NCBI RefSeq assembly: GCF_042242105.1
Contig: NC_092019.1
Location: 15,330,328-15,394,327, forward strand
DNA length: 64,000 bases
Origin: Pempheris klunzingeri
Taxonomy: Eukaryota; Chordata; Actinopteri; Acropomatiformes; Pempheridae
Reading direction: 5' to 3'
The notes under the pieces were generated by a model. The model did no database searches, was not told where the DNA came from, and worked only from the letters and a program-made list of their open reading frames with translations. Position 1 is the stretch's first letter; each line of letters opens with the position of its first letter. Shown here one piece after another: positions 41,790 through 53,525 of the stretch. The position numbers and the translations under genes are program-made.

Positions 41790-42098
41790 ATGCTAAGCAT
41801 CTCTGGGAACTCCTTCAAGACTGTTGGAAGACCATTTCAGGTGACTACCTCTTGAAGCTCATCAAGAGAATGCCAAGAGTGTGCAAAGCAGTAATCAGAG
41901 CAAAGGGTGGCTACTTTGAAGAAACTAGAATATAAGACATGTTTTCAGTTATTTCACACTTTTTTGTTAAGTACATAATTCCACGTGTTCATTCATAGTT
42001 TTGATGCCTTCAGTGAGAATCTACAATGTAAATAGCCATGAAAATAAAGAAAACGCATTGAATGAGAAGGTGTGTCCAAACTTTTGGCCTGTACTGTA
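41790..42098 (+). mobile_element. Tc1/mariner 3' end, transposase C-terminus plus terminal repeat
   Basis: Reads KHLWELLQDCWKTISGDY, LLKLIKRMPRVCKAV and RAKGGYFEETRI-stop (41795-41935), a Tc1 transposase C-terminus. After about 130 bp it ends in GTGTCCAAACTTTTGGCCTG and TACTGTA (to 42098), a common Tc1 terminus. The left four-fifths of the element are missing; it belongs to a different Tc1 family from the copy at 30280. Confidence 0.8.
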
Positions 42099-42540
42099 CA
42101 CATACTTTCACTCTCTCTCTCTCAACTTACATACACACATACACACATACTTTCCTGGTCTGCCAAAATGATAACTGGTGTTGCTTTTCCAAATTTCCAA
42201 GCTTTGATTCTAATTCATCAATTTTTGCTCAACCATTGTTAAAGGTTCTCTTTATGACATCTCAGACCAAAACAAATGTGCACCTCTATCCCACTCCACC
42301 CCTGTAGTAGCTGAGTCTGTCACTGGGCAGCGGCTCTGACTTGTTTTTTCGCCTGGTTTCACTGTGCTGTGAATTTGCTTACTGAAAGATTCACGGACCA
42401 ACACTAGCGTGAACACGTGGCTGTCCTGGGCAACTAAACGCTGGACAGAGAAACTTTGATTATAGCACACAGAGTCAGTGTGACTTCATTCTGTGCTCAG
42501 GTCACTATTATTCCACTGTATTTTTACATAGAATATAGTT

Positions 42541-42574
42541 ATTAGTATATAGTATATAGTATATAGTATATAGT
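42541..42574. repeat. Short tandem repeat, unit TAGTATA
   Basis: About four to five copies of a 7-bp unit (AGTATAT read cyclically) in head-to-tail order. Confidence 0.85.
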
Positions 42575-45569
42575 GATGTTCCTAATGCACCCTTCAGTGC
42601 ATACCAGAATACATGGGGGTCATCCACAGTGCTAGTATTTCTATACATAAATTTATCAAGTTCACGCCTGAAATAGTTACAATAATCATTATTCTTCAAG
42701 AGATCTTCAGGCTGGAGCTAATGGCTCAAATTGATACGGTAAATTAATGGCTTTGGACCACTGCCCTCCACCACACTGATGCCTGCTTTAGGGGATTCTG
42801 GAGGGGACAAATGCTTCACCTCAAAAGAGCCCTCTGTGGCGTAGGTGCCTTCTGATTCTGTGTTGCTCTCCATTTTTCTCTAGCCAGAGGATCATATCAC
42901 TGAGCAAGTCCTGTCTAATCCGCTCCCCTCTCCCCTAAGCTTCTTGCCCACTGTTTAGCATTCATCAAAATTATGCAGTGGATGGAGTGAGGCTCACACT
43001 TAGAAATGACGTTACACTTCAAAGTCTGAAATAATATGTTACAGAGAAGCTGATGCTGAGATTTGGGAATCTAAAATAGAATGTAGAACATATATCATAT
43101 CATATGATATATCATATCCCCACCCATGACTAAAAGCTAAATCCAACCAGGAGCCTCTGCGTTATGTTACAGCTGTGCCGCCAGCACTGATCGCTTCCAG
43201 TTTAGTTAATGCTTCATATCCCACCAGAAGCTACGCGGTACGTTTCAGAACGGTACGTCCCAGAAGCAGCTCGGCTCTCTGCTCCGCTAAAGATACACGC
43301 CTGGTCTATTTTTTGACAGACACCACGGCCTAGCCGCATCAAGCAGTACAGAACAGATAAGGCTGGCAGAGAGTCAGGCAAAGAAACAGCAGAGAGAGTC
43401 TAGTCAGTTTTCAAAATAAGTCATCCCATGTAGAATTTGAATCGCATATTCCACATCAGTACTATATCATTATAAGTGGCACCAGTCCAGACATCAACCA
43501 GGGTCAGATGGACGACGAGAGGTTTGATGCGGAAAAACACTTTTACTTAACTTTAGCCTGCTGTCTTAAGGCTACAACACATCAAAGTAGATAATATATA
43601 CTCAAAATGCATTTTAAAAAATGACGAAGAAAGAAATGTACCCTCAATGATAGTTTTGCTCAATGAAATTTGCCCATCAGTGCTGCCAAATGTGTTACTT
43701 TTGTTGTCCATTTCTTTAGATGTCTGCTGTCAAGAATTTCCAATATGCCCAACACAGCACACAACTAGGAGGCTCATGTGAATTTTTTTTCTGACTTGTA
43801 GTTATGGTCTGAAAGGAAATGGCACACACCAAGCTAATCTGAGATGCATGCAGGGATTCAGAGGTCTGGAGGCAGGCTAAATGAGCCTAGCTTGGCGTGA
43901 ATTAGTGGATGCAGATGGAGAAAGCTAACCTGGCTCTACCGAAAGTTAAAATAAGAAATCTACAAGCTCCTCATATGTTCTATTGTAGTTCTATGTTCTA
44001 TTGTATTCTAGTGTTTATTTAACCTGTACATAATGAGAAATGTCAAAACGATTAACCTATGGTTTTAGGAGGAGTTATGTGCTGTAAGTAACATGTAGCA
44101 TCTCATACCAGTTGTGGAGTAGATTTGTAGCGCTACCAGGCTGTCTTACACTGTGAGAGTGTACAAACATCCCATGGTGGTGCCATAATAACTGTGATGT
44201 ACTCTGAAACCCTTTGGTTAATAAACCAGATGTTCTGGTTGTAAACAAGATCAGCAGTAAAGTACCTGGAGTTGGGGTGTGGAAGAATGACAACCAGGTA
44301 CCATGTAAAAGTATCGATTAATATTCACAGAGCAGGAAATGTGAGTGTGAGAAGTCTTAGTTTAAATTAGACACTGGAAGAACACTATTGCTTTGCAGAA
44401 ACTTTGATGACTATTTAATCTTATCAATAAGTGTATAAGAACACAGTGTGCAACCACTCTTTTGTTTTCCTCAGCGTTATCTTGTGCTGTTTCTTATCTG
44501 ACTGCACTCCATCAATGCTGCTGCATTTTTCCTCATAACTTTACTTCTGAAACAGGACTCCTCACATTTTATGGACAAACCTACAGTGAATTAGATGACG
44601 CCTGATATATGCAATCTATAGACTAATTTATCTTTAAGCTACAAGATGTTTTAAACCACAACACGAGCGAGTCGTAATGCTTCTCTTTCCCGAGCCATAA
44701 AGCTATTTTTATAGAGGCTATCTATAATATTCCACTATCACAGATTATAGAAGTTTTATTGTGATCTCCCACAGAGAGAAGAGTTTTATGTAGCTTTAGT
44801 AAATCATTCCTTTCCTCTGTGATATCTGCTCCTAAGACTGTTTGCCTGTATGGGTATAAGAGTGGTGCAGTGTTAACATTTATGGGGTGTAAGCTAATAT
44901 ATTTGAATAGTTTATGGAAGCAGTAAAAAATGAAACACATAATTTGCTAACATGTACCATGTAAAACAGCTCTTAAAGATGAGCTGTGAATACAAATGCA
45001 GATTTTCTATTGTTTAAGCATATTCTATCATTCATGACCAGGAAGGCTCTTTCTCCTCGCTACATTCGTCCAGTAAAACTCCTCCTGTCTCTTGTGCATG
45101 TGAAAATATTTATTTCAAATATAGCAAGATGGAAGGCTGTTTTATATCGCACTGATGCGTCTTCTAACATCGCAGAAAACTGAAGAATATATAATTTTAC
45201 AGGTCCAGATTCTTTTTTTCTTGGATGCTCTTCTTGTTGGATTGGTCAGTGATTAAAACACTTTTTAATGCATCCAAGAGAAATGCCATTTTTGTATCTT
45301 TATTTGAGAAAAAAGGTTTAAAGGACACACAATCATACATCTACCTGCAGTGTACATACAGATTGTGGGACCTTAAAATTTGCACTACTGCTGCACAACA
45401 ACTCATATTGTAGATATAGATATTGTTATTTTGATTCGTATTTAGTCAAGTGACTTTCCTTCCTTCATTCTCTTGTGTTCTCTTGTTCTTGTGTTCCTTT
45501 TATATGTCCTCCAGCATATAAAACTAAATGGAATGGGAAAGTTTTGAGAGGATTTTTTTCATTTCCATT

Positions 45570-45574
<5 letters not shown>

Positions 45575-45609
<35 letters not shown>
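45575..45609. repeat. (TA)n microsatellite
   Basis: About 17 uninterrupted TA units, self-complementary and liable to form a cruciform or hairpin. Confidence 0.95.
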
Positions 45610-45611
<2 letters not shown>

Positions 45612-45739
45612 CATCCTCCTGAATAATCAAAGAAAAATAACAAATACTTTGTTGTTTGTTAACCCTACATTCCCCAATTCATGATATTCAGATCTGCATA
45701 ACACACACACAATACGCTGCTCTAAACACCATCCAGTGA

Positions 45740-46190
45740 GTCCATGACCTGGTTAGTGTGCCGGAGAGAGTTCAGATTGATGTATTAACACTAACTGCGT
45801 TTCTCTAGTCATCAGCTTCACTTAGCCAATGATTAACTCCCAATCACAAGGCGTGATTAAAAGTCACAGTAAAAATATTCCATACATACTTAATATTCCA
45901 CTAACAAGGAGACCAGCTCCCAAACTGCCAACAAAATAGATATACAACCATAACACGCACACACTCCCACATACATCTCTCCTTTTCCTCGCCTGAAAAC
46001 ACACACCTAAACATTTCACAGCTATCTCGCCTGCACCCCGGTGCTGGCTAGGTGGAATTAGAAAACCAACCCCGCGGTCTCATTAATTAATTAAACACCA
46101 TGTGCCAGTGGCACCTGGGTACCGGTTATCACTGCCACTCAGACACACCGTGATCTCAATAACCACGCCACCACAGGGCACCGAGAGAGG
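45740..46190. promoter_or_regulatory. Candidate conserved non-coding block
   Basis: Unique DNA with 'ccaatgattaactcccaat', 'cacaaggcgtgattaaaagt', 'ctcattaattaattaaacac' and the near-palindrome GTGCCAGTGGCACCTG with CACCTG (ZEB/SNAIL E-box). It lies about 1.5-2 kb upstream of the LRAT-domain gene. Inferred from motif density only. Confidence 0.33.
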
Positions 46191-46467
46191 GGAGGCAGGG
46201 GTGGGAGGAAGGGAAGGGACGTTGATTCTTTTCTCACTATTTTGAGGTAAAGCCACTGAAGAAACAGACAGAAAAGAGAACTCATCTGTCAGTGCAGGCA
46301 GTAAAGTGGGACACTGATGGGTGTTTACTGCGGTGTGTTTTTGTTCCTCCCTTACAGGCTCCACGGGGCCTTTTTATCATCTTGCCTAGCGGGGCCCCCT
46401 AAATCACTGCAGCTACGCCCTCCTCATCATCTACTCTTAATACCTCTGCATGTGGACACACTGCAGG

Positions 46468-46468
<1 letters not shown>

Positions 46469-46499
<31 letters not shown>
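46469..46499. repeat. (CA)n microsatellite
   Basis: About 15 CA units, uninterrupted. Confidence 0.95.
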
Positions 46500-46501
<2 letters not shown>

Positions 46502-47677
46502 TGCATTTTGATTCTTGCCTTAGTAGTAGTAGCCACTTTTAATTCTTAAAATTGTTTAATTTGGTTTCTTTTAAAAAAGCTTTTAAGACATGTATACCAT
46601 TTATGTCTGTGTCTATCAAAAAGCGTTTCAAAAGCCTAAAGCTCTGTAATATTTGTCAACCATAATGTGCCATGTAATCTAAAATTACTTAAAGTTAAAC
46701 ATGGGAATGACACATATTGAGCTCCTCAGTTTAAAACAACAATTTCATCAGGTCTCGAAGGCTCTAGTTGAAAGCTCTATGAACTGCGGACCACAGAGCT
46801 CCCTGTTACTGATGTTACACTCATATGTGATTAAAAATATGTACTTTATTCTGTTTTACAATCATTTTATGTTTTCATCGTTATTTTATGTTTCAAGAAT
46901 GGTCGTGTTTGTTTTGTTTTTATATGAACTAACAAAACAGATCCTACAACTGACCTTAAAATGTGTCATTGTGAATCTTATTCATTTATGTGTGTATTTA
47001 ATGTGTGTAATGTAATTAATCTGTCTATTATTAAATTGCCAAGCAGTGACAGATCAAATAACCATCAGCAGTCGCAGTTTTAAATAGAAAATATTAATTA
47101 AATATAGCCTATATATGTATACACAAACATATTCTCTAATTCTATTTGCATACATCAAAAATGTCAGTATCACACAACAAAAATCGACTGACGTCCACCA
47201 CTGAGACATTCCAAATGCACCTCAGTATATCTGTTTTAAATCAAGCCAAGGCCACCTGCACTAATTGGATCTACAGGGACAAATCATTTTCAGTTTTGAA
47301 AAACAAGCGGTCAGGCTGCTGGTTTCTTTGCATTTCAGCTTTTGAAATTGACTCTGAAGAAATATTTGAATCAATAAAATAAAAGTGGGAATTGAAATCT
47401 CAACACAGGTTAACCAAACACGTTAAACAAACTGAAACAAACATCAGAGTTATTTACTTCTGAATGATCTTCTCACAGTGTCTGCCTGAACCTTATAATG
47501 TAATGGTGCACATATTAGATTAATAGGTAACATATTAAGCTGCCTGTCATCTTGAAACAGTCACAGTCGAGGCCATCTGCGATTAATGAAAGCGTTTCAA
47601 CTGTTACATAATCTGAATACAGCTAATAATTAGAAAATGCACTTTAGTCAGTCTGTTGTCTTTGGCTCACAACAGCA

Positions 47678-48962
47678 ATGGAGCTTCTGGGGAACTGGAA
47701 CAGTATTTTATCCCAAGTGACATGGCGACGGGTGAGAATAACTTAATACAGCCACACATTTATATGCTGATGCAGTAGTACCTACAGTCCTGTCAATGTA
47801 TGTGCATGTTTGTTGACTATGTTTTCCAGTTTAATAAGTAGCATAAACAGCTGCATTTTCAAGAGTAAAGGTATTTTGGGGACAAGAGCTAAGAAAACTC
47901 TGGTTACTCTGATTTAATGTGTAATAATGTGTGATTCTCGGTATGAGGATTTCCACACAATGCAGTGATGCATATTTTATTCCATATGGAGTGTAGTTAT
48001 CTTAAGTACTTCATTAAGATCCCCTTAATATTTGTTTGCTGAGTACTGTCTCACTTATTCAATCAACTCATTTTATGCCCATCCTCTTGCAAATTTCCAG
48101 ATTTCCATTATAAATATTGATTTCTTGTCACTTGGATTCAGTGCGGAAGTCAAAGGGGATAATAGAGGATAAAGTGTGCTACTCTAACTTTACTCTTTTT
48201 TTTTCTTTAGATTGATCAAAGTGTGTCTACAGCCATTATTGGAGACTTGATTGAGTTTGTGCATCCATTGTCAGGACTGTCTCTTTGGGGTGTTTATGTC
48301 GGAGGGGGCCATGTTATCCATTTTGGAGTGGGAGGTAAGACTTTATTTGAAATAATAACAAAACAGAGCAAGAAATACCTTCAAAAGTGTTCTGCACACT
48401 AAAGCGTACCAGGTTTATTTTACTGAAATTGTACAATTTCTTACCCATAACTCTAAGATGAAAACATGACACAGAAAGCCTGCCGCAGCTTCCTTCAACT
48501 GCTGGTTCCAAAGTCAAAGGGTGATCGTGTCCTGAAGAAGACCAGGATCTGCGCACAGCACATTACGGAGATCAAAGTGCCTCCAGGAACTTGCATCAGG
48601 GTCAACAACAACAAGCACAACCTGGTTCCTTCTCCAGAGGAGATGATGAAGAATCGCTGGGAGACTTTTCTGCACCAGGAGTTCAAATATGACCTGATTA
48701 ACTTCAACAGTGAGCATTTCGCCACGTTTGTTCGATACGGCCACGCTGTGTGCAACCAGGTTGGTTCAGCAACACCTGAGTGAAAGAGTGGATGTGTGAT
48801 GTGGTAAATGTTACATCTAGAGCAAATCTGTCTGTAATTTAATGTTCCAATTTTCTATTTACTCTTTTTCAGATTCCCTTTCAGAAAAAAAATGAAGGGC
48901 ATGTGAACACAACTCAAACTCTGCACATGATAATGCAACAACAAATGGAGACAGAAACTTAA
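47678..48962 (+). CDS. LRAT-domain protein (PLAAT/LRATD-like), predicted catalytically inactive, 4 exons
   Basis: Exons 47678-47731, 48211-48334, 48458-48759 and 48873-48962; borders are canonical and phases agree, giving 189 aa plus stop. The LRAT/NlpC-P60-like fold is seen in GDLIEFVHPLSGLSLWGVYV (29-48), GGGHVIHFGVG (49-59) and NSEHFATFVRYGHAV (143-157). Active family members (LRAT, PLAAT) use His-x11-His and an NCEHF cysteine. Here the first His position is Leu43 (SLWGVY instead of HWAVY), the second His is kept at His55 (spacing 12, as in PLAAT3), and the Cys is Ser144. Acyltransferase or phospholipase activity is therefore unlikely. LRATD1/2 also carry Ser at this site but keep the first His, so this is not simply that family. 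No clear C-terminal membrane anchor is seen; the tail is short, polar and Gln/Met/Thr-rich. ATTAAA at 49020-49025 is a likely poly(A) signal. Function unknown. Confidence 0.85.
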
Positions 48963-49917
48963 GATCCTCTTTGGTGCCTCTTATGTACATCTGTCACACT
49001 GACTTTGTTAATGGGCAACATTAAAGCTCGCTTGCTGCTACATTGTCTCAGAATGTTTGATTTAACAACTCGAGGCGCAACCAAATCTGCTCAATGAAAA
49101 GAAAAAAAGCAGGGCACCACATTAACAATGTTTCTGTGCCTCCACTGTCACCCACAAAATCCTTAGCAAAGTCTATTAAAGGCCAAAAACACTTATGAAC
49201 AAAACAAATCCCATAAGAGTTGGGAAACTATGTGTCCTCTTGTTTATTAAGACTTCAGGAATGTCAATAAGAGCATTTCTATACAGTGGGAGGGCTGAGG
49301 AGGACAGCACGCAGACACAATGACCTTCTGCTATTCTCCTAGTTGATAATGACCCAGACAAAGACACACTGCCCATCAGCCAGACCTCTAATAAAGCCAA
49401 ACACTCTCTATCATCTGCTAATAACCTCTGCGTAGCAGCAGGAGTCATGGACAGGCCAGCATCTTCTGAATGTAAGGAGGGGAACAAAGCTCTGTGCGGA
49501 CAGGAAGTAGTGGAAAGCATCCCGTTTATCGATCTGGGACTGCGCACTGCCTGATGCTGTATAGTGGTAACTACATTCTTCTTCATCTTGCAAACACACA
49601 AAGACAAAGACTACTCTAGAAAAGCAAGAAAGAAAAACATACACAGTGCAAAACATTTCACTCTAACAATCAATCCTTTTGGTGCACTCATTTGTTAGGC
49701 CCGTGGTTGCTCCGCTGCTACACATGTAATATTACACACACACCCACGTGCACACTTGCAGGCGTGGAATTTTTCCAGAGATAGGGTAGGTAAACTCGTT
49801 ACTCTTTTCTTAATTGGTATAGAGATTCCATCCTTTTTTCCCCTCTCAGCAACCCCTCCAGGGGAATGCTGATTGATTGTCCTCTAAGTCCTCATAATAC
49901 TGCCCACTGCCTCCCTG

Positions 49918-49959
<42 letters not shown>

Positions 49960-50084
49960 TTCTCTGTTAGAAGAATCTCCAACTCTCTGCAGACGCAGTC
50001 GTCCACAGACAATTCACATTTCCGTAAAGAACCATTTTTCCTCAGTTACACTGCCTGTCTCATGCCTCTGCTCCAGCTTTCACA
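48963..50084. other. Convergent 3' ends of the LRAT-domain gene and alg2
   Basis: The LRAT-domain gene (+) probably ends near 49040 (ATTAAA 49020-49025). For alg2 (-) a minus-strand AATAAA at 49248-49243 would give an 840-nt 3'UTR. A (CA)n tract lies at 49922-49955. The part 49280-49520 is unique and non-coding. Confidence 0.55.
49922..49955. repeat. (CA)n microsatellite in the probable alg2 3'UTR
   Basis: About 17 CA units, uninterrupted. Confidence 0.95.
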
Positions 50085-52826
50085 TCACTGGCTCAGCCTG
50101 ACAATGTACCCATACAGCTGGTCTGAGAAGGCCTGGAGAGAGAATTTATCTTGCACCCTCCTCCTCCCAGCTTGCCCCATGTCCCTGCGGAGCTGTGGCT
50201 CCCTCACAAGCCTCAGCATGGCCTGAGAGAAGGCCTCTGCCGTGGGCTCACACAGGAAGCCCGTCTCCCCGTCTGCCACACTCTCCAGGGGGCCCCCAGA
50301 GTTCACTGCGATAACAGGGCAGCAGCAGTACATGGCCTCTACGGGAACTATCCCAAAATGCTCTCTGCTCGGGGTGTAGAGCACGACTGTGCTGCCCTGC
50401 AGCAGCGCCACCTTCAGTGAATCAGAGGGGGAGCGCAGGAAAATGACACAGTCCTCCAAGAGGAGCTGCGCTGCCAGCTCTTTCAGTTCAGTATAATGTT
50501 GAACATTCTCAGTAACTCGGTCATCGTAGCCCCCCGCCACCACCAGGTGAATGCCTGCTCTCTGGCCTGGAGGAAGGCTGCTCCTCAGGGCTGCAAGCGC
50601 CTCCAGAGCCAGCCCCAGATTCTTCTTTCTCTCGTATCTGTTCAGAGAGAGAAACAGGCAGGAGGTCCCCTCAGGGAGCAGCCCCTCCAGGCGTTGTTCT
50701 TCAGTGGACGGCTGGTCAAAGGTGCGCGTGTTGAGGGAGGGATAGAGGACGTCTGTCTGGACTCCTCTTAGTCCAAGAAAGGTCTCCCTGAAGACGCCTG
50801 CGGTGAACTGGCTGTTTACCAGAATCTAAGAGGAGGTACAGAGAGATTAGTTTATAAGGACCTCACATGTATCACACACGTTTTAATTCCCTGTGAGTTG
50901 CATGACAGCCTGCAGTCTTTGGTTATCCTAAAGTCTAGACTAAAATCGAAATGTCATTTTACTTTCTATCAGGGCCCTGAGCTTTTACGACATGTTGCCT
51001 GCGGAAATGAGGCTGTATCACATTTTAAATAATCACTTTGGTTTATTCAAGCTTTTTTTGATTTGTCGTTTTTGTTTTTATCAAGAGCCAAACTCAGTCA
51101 GGAAGAGACACTTTTAACCCGGGTGATATCTGGGTGAGATAAAAAATAATTGTGAGCTAATTCTTTTTTAACAAAGCAGCATTTAATTAGTGTGTAATTG
51201 AAATCTAATATGTTTTTAGGCACACATCATACTTCTGACAAGAGAATGTATTTCGGAGGAACAACTCAATGTTGCATTGGAGGTGGACTAAACAGGAAAC
51301 TGTCAAACAACCACTGAGCCATAAAAATTATTAAATACATTTTTTTAAGGCAACATGTACCTCAATCATGTTATAGTTTTTTTTTTATATATATATTGTG
51401 TGTATTTATTGATAGGTGTCCATCTCAGCCTGATTGAAGAGATTGTTTATATAGCAAAGGGACATCAGTGTGTAGGTACGGTAGTTCTGTCCCTTTTTCT
51501 TCTTTGTCATATGTATGACATATGTCATAAGCTATGTTAGCAAACAGATAATTTGATAATGTGTATTAGCGAGTCAAGAAGTCTAACATCACTGTTGTAT
51601 AGATGACAGCAGGTGATCTACCCAGTGACCTGATCATGTTTTAGGTCTATCTGTCAACATCACCAGCGGTTTGCTGTGGGACTGTGTATTTACCTTTTAA
51701 CTCTTTTACCTCTCATGGCTTTTTAATTATGATTTATTTCAAAGTTGATCTAACTCATGTCTGGCATTTTTATGCTATGCTTACAATGCTGGCTGAGCAT
51801 GTTTCACCACCATGCTGTATATAAATGGCAACAGTGACACAGTCCTGCAATCAGACCATCACAACAAGTAGAAGAATACAGCTGTCACACCGTCAGACGA
51901 CACGTACCATATCAGCCATGCCAGTGGTGCGTTCTTCCAGCCAGTCGATGGGAGCACGGTAAAGCCTCTTCAGGGCGGACTTCCTCTGGGTCAGCAGCTG
52001 ATCTGGGAAGTGACAGTAAAACAAAACCTTCTTCTTGTGACGGGACAGTCGCAGCACCGGGATGCACGCCGACACCTGGAGAGGAATTAAAGGGGTGTGA
52101 ACAAAAATGTACATGTCTTCAGAGGACAGAATGTATAACTCAACACTGAATACAGAAAAATATAACATAGCTGAACATTCTGTAATATCATTGAACGCTA
52201 CATGTGAATCATATACTGTGTTAATACAAAACTTAAAAGAAAATAAGCCAAAGGAGTGTCAATTTCACGGCATGATATGGTTAAAGGGTATGACAGAAAC
52301 GCAGACGGCTCAGAGGAACTCAAATGAGTGACGACCAAACAGGCAGTTAGTTCCTGTGTGACACAACTCACTTGATCGCAGAAGACGACGTCGTACTCCA
52401 CCCCACTGAGGAAGACCAAGTAGAGGGCCACATAGATCATCCTCAGGTAAGCACACAGAGCATGCAGGTAACCAAACACGCTGGTGGGCAGCCAGTCACC
52501 AACACATACCTGTGACAAGAGAAACAGAAGAAGTGAAATCATATATGTGTGTATGTCTTTAAATCATCATAGATTATGTATTCAACATCTACTGTATTAG
52601 TTTGTTTTGAGTCTTTGAGAGGTGATATTAAGTAGTGAGGTGTGTGTTAATTTACCACAGGCAGTTCTGGGTCCAGGGTCTCAGAGAAGCAGTGTGTGGG
52701 GTCATAGTGAGCCGTCCATATCTGAACGCTGCATCCCTGAGACTTCAGAGCAACAGCAGCATCGACCACCAGTCGCTCTGCTCCACCAATACCAAGGTCT
52801 GGATGGAGAAACACCACTCGCACCAT
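50085..52826 (-). CDS. alg2: Alpha-1,3/1,6-mannosyltransferase ALG2, complete
   Basis: Adds the second and third mannoses to the dolichol-linked oligosaccharide on the cytosolic face of the ER, the N-glycan precursor pathway. Coding exons: 52827-52656 (ATG at 52826), 52509-52372, 52075-51908, 50825-50085; 405 aa, against about 416 in human, phases consistent. Landmarks: [19 protein letters not shown] (residues 6-24) with the GT4 glycine loop, [12 protein letters not shown] (36-47), VCDQ-type VVFCDQ (end of exon 3), [39 protein letters not shown] (160-171), [10 protein letters not shown] (220-229), VAGGYDDRV, and the GT4 EX7E motif [10 protein letters not shown] with Glu314 and Glu322, followed by VNSGGPLES. 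An upstream exon (53525-53481) splices to this one; ATG 52826 is preferred because it has a strong context (AGGATGG) and matches the expected teleost start MVRVVFLHP. Head to head with sec61b. Confidence 0.95.
50826..51907 (-). other. alg2: Long last intron of alg2
   Basis: About 1.1 kb between the fourth and last coding exons, AT-rich, with canonical borders (GTACGTG donor, CTCTTAG acceptor). No exon, repeat or RNA gene is seen inside. Confidence 0.75.
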
Positions 52827-53480
52827 CCTGCGCACAAGAATGAATAATGTTCAACTGAATCTGGAGTATATCTTCTCAAAACACAACATGGGTTTGCGGC
52901 CACGGTTTGACATTTAAAAAAAAATTGTACATGTCTGTATCATGTAGGGTGACAGATAAACTCAAACAACTCTCTCCAAAAGACGAGATTTATGGATCCA
53001 CTCTGCCAGTGAGAGAAACCCTTCAGAGCTGCATTGTTAACAAACTTGTGGTTCATTAACAGAAGTTAACTCAAACCTTTTACCCCTTGAAGCACTTTAT
53101 GTCATGACTGTTAAACAGAAAATGCGCCTGCATTTACTGCAAACTGCTAAATCTGTAACAATGTTCCCAAATACTCATCTACTATGAGGGAAACCTCTAG
53201 CTGCCACTGGACTTGCGGATGTAAAACTGATAGCAAGAACATAAACACTTCTGACTCTGGTCGCTGTTAGCTGTAGAAAAGGTGTGTCTTTAGCTACTGC
53301 GATAAAATTGTGGATACTAGCATGTGTAGCTAATAAAATTATAACCCAATTTAGATAGCTAACGATCACAGCCAACGCTGCTTCTTCGTACAGTTTAATT
53401 ACAATGCAGATATGTTTACCTTTGGATCTCTTGAATAGCTTGTCCAAGTTGGAAACCTGTGATTATACTCGCCTAGATAC

Positions 53481-53525
53481 CTGAGCATTGAGAACTGTCA
53501 TGAAACCGTGCCGTTTGGACGCCAT
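53481..53525 (-). other. alg2: alg2 5' leader exon with upstream ATGs
   Basis: Reads ATGGCGTCCAAACGGCAC, continues to GCTCAG, then a GTATCT donor at 53480. Spliced to the acceptor at 52828, the ATG at 53525 opens a frame that is +1 relative to ALG2 and overlaps its start. A different ATG at 53488 (ATGCTCAG) is in frame and would add three residues (MLR) before MVRVV. So the exon carries one overlapping uORF and one optional in-frame start. Confidence 0.6.

Larger units (their letters stand above)
42099..47677. other. Intergenic, gene-poor
   Basis: No gene recognised. Contains a seven-base tandem repeat at 42541-42574 and a (TA)n tract at 45575-45609. A block at 45740-46190 with candidate regulatory character is annotated separately. 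A degraded copy of the 19870 repeat family may lie near 43860-43980. Confidence 0.5.
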
